Assembly (NCBI GenBank): GCA_023401925.1 | Contig: JAEXDA010000075.1 | Span: forward strand, 1 to 52,325 | Direction of reading: 5' to 3' | DNA from: Bacillota bacterium | Lineage (GTDB): Bacteria; Bacillota; UBA4882; UBA8346 | DNA: 52,325 nucleotides | Shown: in pieces, positions 25,099 through 33,665 of the stretch | Layout: each line of letters opens with the position of its first letter | Numbering within the stretch: position 1 is the stretch's first letter | The notes under the pieces: model-generated | What the model saw: only the letters and a program-made list of their open reading frames with translations | Database searches by the model: none | Told to the model about the DNA's origin: nothing | Made by a program: the position numbers and the translations under genes

Positions 25099-25719
25099 AT
25101 GAGTGAAAAACCAAAACGTTTAATTCGAGAAGACTTTTCCATGCTGGCTTTACTGACAATACCGATTGCCGTAGCCGTTAACTTTGTCGGGTCACAAATC
25201 CACCACGTCCTGTCCCTGCCGCTCTTTTTGGACACCATCGGTACATTTTTCGTGGCAATGCTTTGCGGACCGTGGGTCGGCGCCTTGACGGGCCTCATCG
25301 GCAACCTGGTGTTGGGCATCACCAACCCCAGCGCGATTCCGTTCGCGGTGACCAGTGTTGCGGTTGGCCTTACAGCGGGCTTCCTGGCACGTGCCAAAAT
25401 GTTCGACGGCTGGTGGAAACTGGTGATTACCATCATTGTAACATCGCTGGTATCCACGATTACCTCAGCGCCGATTGCCGTCTTGGTATTCGGCGGGGTA
25501 ACTAGCTCCGCAGATTCGCTGTTTGCCGCAACCCTGATGGCTTCCGGCGTGAACATCTGGAAAGCTGTCATCGGCACCAGCCTGTTGTTTACCTGTATCG
25601 ACAGAATCATCGCCATTATTGTCACCTGGTTAATCATTCGGGTGATTCCGGCCAGAACCCTGATCAAATATAGTCTGGGTAAAAATTACATCAAAAACTC
25701 CCACTCCAAGGTGGCGTAA
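25099..25719 (+). CDS. ECF transporter substrate-binding (S) component, predicted nucleoside-specific
   Basis: A 206-residue membrane protein with about six hydrophobic helices and the general S-component layout: an N-terminal helix, FLDTIGTFFVAMLCGPWVGA, the glycine-rich ALTGLIGNLVLGI and a helix with a conserved CIDRIIA motif near the C-terminus. S components bind the substrate and dock onto EcfT with two ATPases. Start ATG 25099 has GGGAGGG eight bases before it; the frame is open to 25051. The gene precedes ecfT and two ecfA genes and is followed by uridine phosphorylase. The substrate is therefore most likely a nucleoside such as uridine (inference). Confidence 0.75.
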   Translation: MSEKPKRLIREDFSMLALLTIPIAVAVNFVGSQIHHVLSLPLFLDTIGTFFVAMLCGPWVGALTGLIGNLVLGITNPSAIPFAVTSVAVGLTAGFLARAKMFDGWWKLVITIIVTSLVSTITSAPIAVLVFGGVTSSADSLFAATLMASGVNIWKAVIGTSLLFTCIDRIIAIIVTWLIIRVIPARTLIKYSLGKNYIKNSHSKVA

Positions 25720-25736
25720 GCCGGAAGTAAAAAGGC

Positions 25737-25781
25737 AGGCGCCGCCTTAGAGACCTGTGAAGGGTGGAAAAGGCGGCGCCT
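25737..25781 (+). promoter_or_regulatory. 12-bp perfect hairpin between the S and T genes
   Basis: AGGCGCCGCCTT at 25737-25748 is exactly complementary to AAGGCGGCGCCT at 25770-25781 over a 21-base loop. It ends a few bases before the AAGGAG of ecfT. There is no T run, so it is more likely an mRNA stabiliser or a translation gate that sets the S:T ratio than a terminator. Confidence 0.6.
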
Positions 25782-25797
25782 ATAAGGAGTCAAACAT

Positions 25798-26589
25798 ATG
25801 TACAGAGAACGACTGAATATTGTTAAGAAAAATCCCATTGCCGCATTGTATCCATCGGCAAAAGGGTGGATTGTCATCCTGTATTGCATATGCGTAGCCA
25901 TTCTGGCAACTATTAAGGTAAACGGTTATGCATTTTATCTGATTCCGTTTTTTATAACGGTTCCGGTTCTTTTTGCCGTCAGCGGCATCTGGGAAAAATT
26001 CTTTACCTTATATAAAGGCATCTTTATCTTTATCGCCTTCATATTTATCGTGCAGACCCTGGTGATTCGAAGCGATGTGGTCCTGTACCATTTCGGGATC
26101 ATCAACATCTATCAGGAAGGTCTGCGGCGTGCGATTTTCCTGTGTTTTATCATCCTGAACGTCTCCGGTATCCTTTTATGGTTATTCCAGACCACCGAAA
26201 CGAAGGAAATGACTTATGCTCTGGAAAGAATGGGCGTCAGTTACAAAGCGTCTTTTGTCTTTTTATCGACCTTTCAGATGATCGAAGTCCTCGGAAAAAG
26301 TTCCAAAACTATTATGAATGCGCAAAGAGCGCGAGGCATTGAAACAGAGGGGAATTTATTGGTGCGTTGCAAAGCCTTTTTCCCAATGATTGTCCCTTTG
26401 GTGGTAGGCGCGATCATGAATACGGAGGAACGGGTATTAACCCTCGAATGCAAGGGATTCGACACCCAATGCCCCAAAACGCGTTTGCTGGAGCTGAAAA
26501 AATCGGGAAATGAATGGAAAGCGATTGGGTTTTCCGCAATCGTAACGGCAGCCATATTGATTGGGAGGATTATGCTGTGGGTAATGTAA
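25798..26589 (+). CDS. ecfT: ECF transporter transmembrane (T) component
   Basis: A 263-residue protein of the CbiQ/EcfT family with four to five membrane helices in the N-terminal part and two coupling helices. It has the two ATPase-contacting Ala-Arg-Gly type motifs: AQRARGIETEG near residues 178-188 and LECKGFD near 219-225. The second motif has Cys-Lys where Arg-Ala is more usual. AAGGAG precedes the ATG. The 3' end overlaps the following ecfA by 13 bases. It couples ATP hydrolysis to movement of the S component. Confidence 0.88.
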   Translation: MYRERLNIVKKNPIAALYPSAKGWIVILYCICVAILATIKVNGYAFYLIPFFITVPVLFAVSGIWEKFFTLYKGIFIFIAFIFIVQTLVIRSDVVLYHFGIINIYQEGLRRAIFLCFIILNVSGILLWLFQTTETKEMTYALERMGVSYKASFVFLSTFQMIEVLGKSSKTIMNAQRARGIETEGNLLVRCKAFFPMIVPLVVGAIMNTEERVLTLECKGFDTQCPKTRLLELKKSGNEWKAIGFSAIVTAAILIGRIMLWVM

Positions 26590-27440
26590 TTGAATTTAAA
26601 AATGTAACATACACCTATCCTCTGTCCGGCAAACCGGCCATTAAAAATATGAATTTTCAAATTGAGGCAGGAAAATTTTACGGTGTAATCGGCGAAAACG
26701 GTTCCGGGAAGACCACTCTTTGTTCGCTGATACGCGGTTTCGCACCCAATTTTTATAAGGGCGACATGGAAGGCGAAGTCCTCGTGGACGGGAAGCCAAC
26801 CATAGAGTATGGTCCGGGGGAGCTCGCCTTGAAGATCGGTTATGTATTTCAGAATCCTTTTAATCAAATCAGCGGAGTCAAAGATACAGTATTTGAAGAA
26901 GTGGCCTTTGGGCTCGAAAACTTCGGGGTAGATCCCGACGAGATCGAGCGGCGCGTTGCCGATGTGATGGAAATGACGGATATAACGGCTATCGCATTTA
27001 AAAATCCCTTTGAGCTGTCAGGTGGGCAGCAGCAGCGCGTGGCGCTTGCGTCCACTATTGTGCTGAAGCCGGATATCCTGGTCATCGATGAACCCACTTC
27101 CCAACTGGACCCGGAAGGGACCGAAAGTGTCTTTAAAATTATCAGCGAGATGAAAAACGAGCGCAAAACCATCCTGTTGGTAGAACACAAAGTGGATCTG
27201 ATCGCGGAATATGCCGATGAGATTCTGGTTCTCAAAGACGGTGAATTGATAAAAGCAGGACCCAAACAGGGTATTTTATCGGACATATCCCTTCTGGAAA
27301 AAAATGTCCAGCTCCCTCAAATGGCAATCCTGGGCCATGCCTTACGGGAACAGGGAATGGTGTTCGATGAGATACCGATCACCGAAAGCCAGGCTGTAGA
27401 GGTTGTCAAGAGGCTTCTTGCAAAAGGAGGGAAACTTTAA
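26577..27440 (+). CDS. ecfA: ECF transporter ATPase, first subunit (complete motifs)
   Basis: A 287-residue ABC ATPase of the EcfA/CbiO class. Walker A is GENGSGKTT, Q-loop YVFQNPFNQ, signature ELSGGQQQRVALA, Walker B ILVIDEPTSQLD, H-loop VEHK. Start is GTG 26577, inside the end of ecfT, because GGGAGG lies eight bases before it and the product then begins GNVIEFKNVTYTYP as in the family. Its stop overlaps the next start by one base (TAATG). It should form a heterodimer with the next gene product. Confidence 0.92.
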   Translation: MGNVIEFKNVTYTYPLSGKPAIKNMNFQIEAGKFYGVIGENGSGKTTLCSLIRGFAPNFYKGDMEGEVLVDGKPTIEYGPGELALKIGYVFQNPFNQISGVKDTVFEEVAFGLENFGVDPDEIERRVADVMEMTDITAIAFKNPFELSGGQQQRVALASTIVLKPDILVIDEPTSQLDPEGTESVFKIISEMKNERKTILLVEHKVDLIAEYADEILVLKDGELIKAGPKQGILSDISLLEKNVQLPQMAILGHALREQGMVFDEIPITESQAVEVVKRLLAKGGKL

Positions 27441-28261
27441 TGGCCCATATCACACTGGATCACGTCAGCTATGAATATCCCGGCGGCTTTTTGGCCGTGG
27501 ACGATATCAGCATGGAGATTGAAAAGGGTGAAAGCATTGCCATCATCGGCCAGAATGGGGCCGGAAAAACCACAACCGTCAAAATGCTCAACGGCCTTTT
27601 ACGCCCTACCAAGGGGAATGTGATCATCGGCGATATGAACAGCAAAGATTATACCATTGCCCAGATGAGCCGGGCCGTTGGATATGTATTTCAGAATCCG
27701 GATGACCAGATTTTTCATTCGACCATTGATGAAGAAGTCGCTTTCGGTACCAAGGTGCTGAACAAAACAGCGGAAGAGACCAGAAAACTGGTGGACTATG
27801 CTCTGGAAATTACCAATCTGACTCAATTCAAAGATGAAAATCCATTTAACCTTCCTTTTTCAATGAGGAAATTTATCTCCATCGCCGCGATTATCGCCAT
27901 GGACACGCGGGTGATGATTTTTGACGAACCCACGGCCGGCCAGGATAGGTCCGGAAACCTCCGGCTTTCTTCGATACTGGAGCATCTGCATACCCGAGGT
28001 AAAACCTTGGTGACGATTTCCCATGACATGGAATTTGTGGTCAAGAACTTTAACCGCGTGGTGGTTATGGCCAACAAAAAGATCGTCACCAGCGGCTCTC
28101 CCTCGAAAATATTTTGGAATTTTGAGGCGCTGGAGGAAGCCATGCTCAAACAGCCTTATGTCAGCCGGCTCTGTAGAACGCTGAACCTGGGTGAGGGAAT
28201 TGTCACCATGGAGGAAACCGTACAGGCGATCCGCAAATCAGTCGATGGAAGGACAATCTAA
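27440..28261 (+). CDS. ecfA: ECF transporter ATPase, second subunit with degenerate signature
   Basis: A 273-residue ABC ATPase. Walker A is GQNGAGKTT, Q-loop YVFQNPDDQ, Walker B VMIFDEPTAGQD and H-loop TISHD. The ABC signature that should read LSGGQ is replaced by LPFSMRKFISIA. In a heterodimer with the preceding ATPase this leaves one composite ATP site without a normal signature, an asymmetry known from other ABC heterodimers. AAAGGAGGG precedes the ATG. The C-terminal tail of about 50 residues contains a predicted helix. It is translationally coupled to both neighbours. Confidence 0.9.
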   Translation: MAHITLDHVSYEYPGGFLAVDDISMEIEKGESIAIIGQNGAGKTTTVKMLNGLLRPTKGNVIIGDMNSKDYTIAQMSRAVGYVFQNPDDQIFHSTIDEEVAFGTKVLNKTAEETRKLVDYALEITNLTQFKDENPFNLPFSMRKFISIAAIIAMDTRVMIFDEPTAGQDRSGNLRLSSILEHLHTRGKTLVTISHDMEFVVKNFNRVVVMANKKIVTSGSPSKIFWNFEALEEAMLKQPYVSRLCRTLNLGEGIVTMEETVQAIRKSVDGRTI

Positions 28262-28287
28262 TGATTCAACCAGGAGGAACAGCTAAA

Positions 28288-29058
28288 ATGGCAGAACAAT
28301 TAACGCACCACTTGAAATGCGCTCAAGGCGACGTTGGCAGATACGTAATCCTTCCCGGAGACCCTGGCCGCGTACCTAAAATTGCGGCTTATCTGGATAA
28401 CCCCTTACATATCAAAACGTACCGGGAATTTGTCACTTATACCGGCACGCTGGAGGGGGAAAAAGTCAGTGTCACTTCGACGGGGATCGGCGGGCCGTCC
28501 GCTTCGATTGCCATGGAGGAATTGGTTCAGCTTGGCGCCGACACTTTTATCCGCGTCGGAACCTGCGGCGGCATCGATAACAGTCTTTTGCCGGGAGACC
28601 TGATTATTCCTACCGGCGCCATCCGTAAAGAGGGGACCGGCCGTGAATACGTTCCCATTGAATATCCCGCCGTGGCCAATTATGCCTTGGTGCGTGAACT
28701 GGATGATGCGGCCACCCGCCTTGGAAAGCGTCACCATCTCGGCGTCGTGGAATGCAAGGATTCTTATTACGGCCAGCACGACCCCGACCGCATGCCCGTC
28801 AGCTACGAACTTCACCAGAAATGGGAAGCATGGAAAAAGGCCGGCGCGTTAGGTTCGGAAATGGAGTCGGCCACCCTGTTCATCGTTGCCACCACACTCC
28901 GCGCCCGATGCGCCACCGTGCTTTTACTTTGCCGTAACCGTGAGCGGGAAGCGCTTCTGAAAACCGGGGAAGTCAGCACCTGGGAAACGGCGCCGGCGAT
29001 CGAAACCGCGATTGACGCGTTGCGCAGCCTGATAATAAAAGAGAAGACCAAAGCGTAA
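28288..29058 (+). CDS. udp: Uridine phosphorylase
   Basis: The 256-residue protein belongs to the PNP/UDP phosphorylase family and closely resembles Udp: YVILPGDPGRVPKIA phosphate loop, VTSTGIGGPSASIAMEELVQ, FIRVGTCGGI and GSEMESATLF, with the Glu-Met-Glu that holds the ribose. It splits uridine with phosphate to uracil and ribose-1-phosphate in the cytoplasm. ATG 28288 has AGGAGGA nine bases before it; an in-frame ATG at 28261 overlaps the previous stop. It ends the ECF operon and supports nucleoside as the transported substrate. Its ribose-1-P would feed DeoB, encoded next. Confidence 0.93.
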   Translation: MAEQLTHHLKCAQGDVGRYVILPGDPGRVPKIAAYLDNPLHIKTYREFVTYTGTLEGEKVSVTSTGIGGPSASIAMEELVQLGADTFIRVGTCGGIDNSLLPGDLIIPTGAIRKEGTGREYVPIEYPAVANYALVRELDDAATRLGKRHHLGVVECKDSYYGQHDPDRMPVSYELHQKWEAWKKAGALGSEMESATLFIVATTLRARCATVLLLCRNREREALLKTGEVSTWETAPAIETAIDALRSLIIKEKTKA

Positions 29059-29079
29059 ATCTTTAGTTTAGTGGATAAC

Positions 29080-29140
29080 AAAGAGCAGAGGCTGTCGTAA
29101 AAGAAACACTTTTGCGACAGCCTCCGCCTTTTTGCTCTTT
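29080..29140. terminator. Large bidirectional terminator between udp and deoB
   Basis: AGGCTGTCGTAAAAG at 29089-29103 pairs with CTTTTGCGACAGCCT at 29109-29123 (one mismatch). An outer pair AAAGAGCA/TGCTCTTT (29080-29087, 29133-29140) encloses it, with TTTTT at 29129-29133. It separates the two convergent genes. The inner arm resembles the outer arms of the palindromic elements near 4.5 kb. Confidence 0.8.
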
Positions 29141-29143
29141 GGC

Positions 29144-30319
29144 TTACCGGGTTTCCCGAAGAACTTGCGGCAGGTGGGAAGTTCCATACACCTGGGGCGT
29201 GAGACCAAAATATTCAAGGATGGTCGCGGCAATATCACTGAAGGTGGGAAGGGTACCGAGATTGACCCCGGGTTTCACATTGGGCCCTGCGATTACCCAC
29301 GGCGTGCATTCCCGTGAATGATCGGTTGACGGCGTCGACGGGTCACATCCATGATCGGCGGTGATCATGACCAGGTCATCTTTTCTTAGGCCGGAGAGAA
29401 TTTCCGAGAGTTTTTCGTCAAACCGGGTCAGGGCTTTGGCATAGCCGTCGACGTCGTTTCTGTGCCCATACAGCATGTCGAAATCGACCAGATTGATGAA
29501 GCACAGTCCGTCAAAGTCGCGCTGGGTCAGCCGGATGGTATCTTCGATTCCCTGGGCATTTCCAGATGTCCGCATATGTTCGCTGATGCCACGGCCGGCA
29601 AAAATATCGTGAATTTTTCCCACGGCGATCACGTCTTTCCCCGCCGCCAGGAGATGGTCCAACATGGTAGGGGCAGGCGGCTCCAGGGAAAAGTCGTGCC
29701 GGTTGGGGGTGCGAAGGAAATTTGGATACCGGCCCGTAAAGGGACGGGCGATTACCCGGCCGACCGCATGAGCTCCTTTTAAGATTTCTCTGGCATCACG
29801 GCAATAGCGGTAAAGCTCTTCGGGAGAGACGACCTCTTCGTGGGCGGCGATCTGAAAGACGCTGTCGGCGGAAGTGTATACTATCAACGCCCCGGTTTTA
29901 AGGTGTTCTTGGCCATAGTCGCGGATGACGTCGGTGCCCGAGTAGGGTTTGTTGCACAGTACGCCGCGGCCCGTCCGGCGCGAAAATTCTTCCAGCACTT
30001 CCCGGGGGAAGCCATTGGGATAGGTCGGCAGCGGACGGGGAGAATCGATACCGGCGATTTCCCAGTGGCCGATGGTTGTATCCTTGCCTTTCGAATGCTC
30101 AATCATGCGGGCAAAAGCCCCTTGGGGCGCCTTCTCGGCAGGGCGGCAGCGAACGCCGTCAATATTAAACAGGCCCAGTTTGCTCATATTGGGCATATTG
30201 AAGTAAGGACTTTGAGAAGCGGCGGCGAGGGTATCGCTTCCGGCATCCCCATATTCGGCGGCGTCGGGCCCATTGCCGATTCCGCAGCTATCAAGGACAA
30301 TTAAAAAAATCCTTTTCAT
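29144..30319 (-). CDS. deoB: Phosphopentomutase
   Basis: A 391-residue metalloenzyme of the alkaline-phosphatase superfamily: N-terminal FLIVLDSCGIGNGPDAAEYG with the metal Asp, a cap domain, the nucleophile region YSGTDVIRDYGQ, and C-terminal MITADHGCDPSTPSTDHSRE with metal-binding Asp and His. It interconverts (deoxy)ribose-1-P and -5-P, the step after nucleoside phosphorolysis. The start follows AAAGGATG on the minus strand. It converges on udp and is divergent from the Crp-type regulator. Length is as in E. coli DeoB. Confidence 0.95.
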   Translation of the reverse strand: MKRIFLIVLDSCGIGNGPDAAEYGDAGSDTLAAASQSPYFNMPNMSKLGLFNIDGVRCRPAEKAPQGAFARMIEHSKGKDTTIGHWEIAGIDSPRPLPTYPNGFPREVLEEFSRRTGRGVLCNKPYSGTDVIRDYGQEHLKTGALIVYTSADSVFQIAAHEEVVSPEELYRYCRDAREILKGAHAVGRVIARPFTGRYPNFLRTPNRHDFSLEPPAPTMLDHLLAAGKDVIAVGKIHDIFAGRGISEHMRTSGNAQGIEDTIRLTQRDFDGLCFINLVDFDMLYGHRNDVDGYAKALTRFDEKLSEILSGLRKDDLVMITADHGCDPSTPSTDHSRECTPWVIAGPNVKPGVNLGTLPTFSDIAATILEYFGLTPQVYGTSHLPQVLRETR

Positions 30320-30503
30320 GATGGTACCATCCTTTCTTGATCTCCTGTATTATCCCCTATTATAGCTTGGACAGTTGCAGCCGGAAAGGACAAGTGTACC
30401 AAAGTTTCGGTTTTTTAGGATATCGCCGGAAATTTTTTTAGAAGTGGACAGTTGACCTTGCCCGAATTTAGCAGATGAATTATCTTGGAGAGGAGAAGTT
30501 TCC

Positions 30504-31244
30504 ATGGCTGACATTTTGTCAGATCTGCAGTCCCTGGAGGAACCGGTGCGGGAAAAGCTCTTAAGTCTGTTTCTTACCATGCCGGACACCCTTCGGCAGC
30601 GCTGCCCCCTCCGCAACCTGAAAAAGGGCAGCATTCTCGCAGATCCGTTGGACCCCAGCAATTTCGTATATGTGTTGATCCGCGGCTGCATCCGGACGGA
30701 GAATCGGGATGCTTCGGGGAACATTTTTGTGGTTGCCGACTTCATGGCCCCCGCACTGTTCGGTGAATTCGAATTGATTGCTGGCTGCCCCTTTTACCGG
30801 GGAACGCTGATCGCCACAACCGATTGCCAGATCATAGCCATTGAACGGGAATCCTATCTTGGCTGGGTTCAGGGAAATGGGGAAGTGCTTTTTCAGAGGG
30901 CCCGCGCAGTAACTCGCCAGCTACTGGAGCAATGCAGCAAAGAAAGGAATTTTCTGTCGCTGCGTGGAACCGGCAGATTGATGTTCCTGCTTTGCCGGTA
31001 CTATGAGCGGAATGCAACAGGGGGAACTGTGCGCATCAGCACCACCAGACAGGAAATAGCGGACGAAATCGGTACCAGTGTGAAAACCGTCAGCCGGGGA
31101 CTTCAGCGTCTTAGCGAACGGGGACTGGTTGACCTTCAGGGCCACGGAATCGCTATTGGCAGCGAAGATTATCAAAGTCTTCGGACGCTGGTGGAAAAAG
31201 AGCTTCTTTCCAATCCCCTTGAAAATGAAAATCCGAATTTTTAA
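30504..31244 (+). CDS. Crp/Fnr-family transcriptional regulator
   Basis: A 246-residue regulator: cyclic-nucleotide-binding-type beta-roll (about 30-130, VLIRGCIRTENRDASGNIFV and APALFGEFELIAG), a dimer helix, then a winged helix (about 150-225) with RQEIADEIGTSVKTVSRGLQ. The nucleotide-pocket Glu-Arg pair is not clearly conserved, so the ligand may not be cAMP. Five Cys lie in the first 150 residues, not in the N-terminal FNR pattern. GAGAGGAG precedes the ATG. It lies 29 bases before yjjI and is the likely local regulator of the glycyl-radical operon. Confidence 0.88.
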   Translation: MADILSDLQSLEEPVREKLLSLFLTMPDTLRQRCPLRNLKKGSILADPLDPSNFVYVLIRGCIRTENRDASGNIFVVADFMAPALFGEFELIAGCPFYRGTLIATTDCQIIAIERESYLGWVQGNGEVLFQRARAVTRQLLEQCSKERNFLSLRGTGRLMFLLCRYYERNATGGTVRISTTRQEIADEIGTSVKTVSRGLQRLSERGLVDLQGHGIAIGSEDYQSLRTLVEKELLSNPLENENPNF

Positions 31245-31273
31245 ATCAATTGAAAAGAGAGAAGGGTACAAAA

Positions 31274-32770
31274 ATGGACCAGGTAATGGATCTGATAACG
31301 GCGCAACATCTCACCTACGACCAAAAGCTTCTGCAGCTTGCGCAAGCTGCGGAAAACTCGGTGGACCCGCTGCGTGTCTCGGACAAATTTCAGTACTATT
31401 TTAAAAAAGGCGCCCTCTGCGATATGAACGAGGGGAAGGCCCCGTATCGGCCACGCTACATTCTGGTGGATTTCCAGAAATTCGTCCAAAACGGCAGTGA
31501 ATTTCTGCGTTTAAATCCGCCGCAGGATCTGGACGACCTGCTGAATTCCTTGTGTATCCTGTATGGACACATCCCTTCCGTGACCGGCCGCCCGGTATAT
31601 GTAGGCAACCTGGACAAACTGATCGACCCGTTTCTGGGAGGTATCTCCGACAAGGAAGCCTCCAAAAAGCTGAAACATTTTCTCAATTTCATTGACCGCA
31701 CCGTGGCCAACGGATACTGTCACGCCAACCTGGGCCCGGAAGCAACCCGCGCCGGCCGGCTTATCCTGGAAGCGGAACAAGAATTACAAAATGCCGTCCC
31801 AAATTTCACTTTGAAATACGATCCCCATATAACACCGGACGATTTTGGCGAACAGGCTATTTTGACCGCGCTTTCCTGCGCGAACCCGGCTTTCTGCAAT
31901 CACCGCCTTCACAAACAGACTTACAGCGGAGAGTATGGTATCGTCAGCTGCTTCAATATCTTGCCGGTAGGCGGCGGGGGATATTGCCTGTCCCGGGTAG
32001 TCCTGCCGAGATTGGCAGACCTTGCTTCCGGTACCGACCAGTTTATGAATGAGCTTCTGCCCGAGGCCCTGCAGGCGCTGGGAGAATATATGAACGAACG
32101 GGTCCGTTTTATGGTGGAAGAATCTCATTTTTTTGACACTTCCTTTCTGGTGAAAGAAGGCCTGGTGAATTCGGAGCGGTTCGTCGGCATGTTCGGAGTA
32201 GCCGGATTATGTGAATGTGTAAACGCACTGCTCAAGAACAACGGCGGTTTCCGCTATGGCCGTGACGAAGCAGCAAACGATCTCGGTGATCGCATCATGC
32301 AGGAAATACAGGATTTTGTGAGCAGTTTTCCGGCTGTATATTCGAAATTGACTGGGAACCGTTATCTACTCCACGCCCAGGCCGGGCTGGCGCCTCAAAA
32401 GGGAGTGACTCCCGGCGTTCGCATCGTAGTTGGCGACGAACCGGATAATTTAATGGATCATATTCGCCACAGTGCACGGTTCCACCGCTTCTTCCCCACC
32501 GGAGTTTCGGATATTTTTCCGGTCGAATCCACGGCGCGCGACAATCCTGCCGCCATTTTGGACCTGGTGAAAGGGGCCTTTGCCATTGATGATAAATATT
32601 TAAGCTTCTATACCGCAGACAGCGACTTGATTCGGATCACCGGCTATCTGGCCAAGCGGAGTGAAATGGAAAAATTCAGTCAAGGCATCCCGGTGTTGCA
32701 GGATACTTCCCATGGTGCGGTAAAAAATTATCTCAACAACCATGCTGCCGGCAGAAAGGTACGCTTTTAA
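31274..32770 (+). CDS. yjjI: YjjI-family glycyl radical enzyme
   Basis: A 498-residue member of the YjjI (DUF3029) branch of glycyl radical enzymes; its physiological reaction is not established. The radical Gly is G457 in LIRITGYLAKRSEM near the C-terminus. The likely thiyl Cys is in MFGVAGLCECVNAL. GGGGYCLSRVVL is another cysteine-bearing motif. Start ATG 31274 follows AGAAGGG; the frame is open to a TTG at 31250. It overlaps yjjW by one base (TAATG). In E. coli yjjI-yjjW adjoins the deoCABD nucleoside operon, and here it adjoins udp/deoB, so a role with nucleoside-derived sugar is suggested. Such enzymes are oxygen-sensitive. Confidence 0.88.
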   Translation: MDQVMDLITAQHLTYDQKLLQLAQAAENSVDPLRVSDKFQYYFKKGALCDMNEGKAPYRPRYILVDFQKFVQNGSEFLRLNPPQDLDDLLNSLCILYGHIPSVTGRPVYVGNLDKLIDPFLGGISDKEASKKLKHFLNFIDRTVANGYCHANLGPEATRAGRLILEAEQELQNAVPNFTLKYDPHITPDDFGEQAILTALSCANPAFCNHRLHKQTYSGEYGIVSCFNILPVGGGGYCLSRVVLPRLADLASGTDQFMNELLPEALQALGEYMNERVRFMVEESHFFDTSFLVKEGLVNSERFVGMFGVAGLCECVNALLKNNGGFRYGRDEAANDLGDRIMQEIQDFVSSFPAVYSKLTGNRYLLHAQAGLAPQKGVTPGVRIVVGDEPDNLMDHIRHSARFHRFFPTGVSDIFPVESTARDNPAAILDLVKGAFAIDDKYLSFYTADSDLIRITGYLAKRSEMEKFSQGIPVLQDTSHGAVKNYLNNHAAGRKVRF

Positions 32771-33606
32771 TGGCCCGCGCCCCGGTGAATAAAATCATTC
32801 CCTTCAGTATGGTAGACGGTCCGGGAAGCAGGACTTCCGTTTTTCTGCAGGGCTGCAATATTCACTGCGCCTACTGCCACAATCCGGAGACCCAGCAATT
32901 GTGTTGCAATTGCCTAACTTGTGTCACCGGTTGTCCTGCAAAAGCCCTTTCTGTACAAAACAACCAAGTGGTTTGGGACGAGCAAAAATGTGTATGCTGC
33001 GACCATTGCCTTAAAATTTGTCCGCACTGCGCTTCGCCGCGCGTTCGGATGCTTGAGGCGCAGGAAGTATTTGAACGTATCCGGAGGAATATCCCCTTTA
33101 TCCGCGGCATCACGGTTTCCGGAGGGGAATGTATGCTGTACCCGGAATTTTTAGGGGAGCTTTTTACCCGGGTTAAAAGAGCGGGACTGACTGCCTTGAT
33201 CGACACCAACGGCACGGTGGATTTTCGCTCCTACCCCCTGCTAACCCGTATGTGCGACGGGGTGATGCTGGATGTAAAGAGTTGGGATCCGCAGACTTTT
33301 TCCACGCTGACCGGGACAGGCAATGAAGTCGTCAAAGAAAACCTCCGCTATCTGGCGGCTGAAAACCGTCTGGAGGAAATCCGGATCGTCTGCCTGGATG
33401 AGTGGGTCGATGCTGAAGCCGTCATTGACGGCGTTGCCAAAACTCTTGGCGGAAAAACCGCCTTGCAAAATCTTCGGCTGATTCCTTTCCGCCCTTTCGG
33501 TGTGCGTGGCGTACTCGAAAACACGCCGCCCCCTTCCGAAGGCAGAATGCAGAAACTACGGGAACTGGCCGAAAAGTGCGGCTTCCGAAAAATAAGGATT
33601 ACCTGA
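32770..33606 (+). CDS. yjjW: YjjW-family glycyl radical enzyme activase (radical SAM)
   Basis: A 278-residue radical-SAM activase. The SAM cluster motif is C29-N-I-H-C33-A-Y-C36. Two extra iron-sulfur cluster motifs follow: Cys45/46/48/51/55 and Cys74/76/77/80/84/87, giving a ferredoxin-like insert. GITVSGGECMLYPEF is the SAM-binding GGE motif. It generates the glycyl radical on YjjI. The ATG overlaps the yjjI stop. The last 200 bases of the gene are duplicated as a damaged copy at 34889-35088. Confidence 0.92.
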   Translation: MARAPVNKIIPFSMVDGPGSRTSVFLQGCNIHCAYCHNPETQQLCCNCLTCVTGCPAKALSVQNNQVVWDEQKCVCCDHCLKICPHCASPRVRMLEAQEVFERIRRNIPFIRGITVSGGECMLYPEFLGELFTRVKRAGLTALIDTNGTVDFRSYPLLTRMCDGVMLDVKSWDPQTFSTLTGTGNEVVKENLRYLAAENRLEEIRIVCLDEWVDAEAVIDGVAKTLGGKTALQNLRLIPFRPFGVRGVLENTPPPSEGRMQKLRELAEKCGFRKIRIT

Positions 33607-33665
33607 TCGAAGCCTACTCATCAAAACAGGTTCAGCCGAGGGGATCCCCCAACTTTCGAGTTTAT

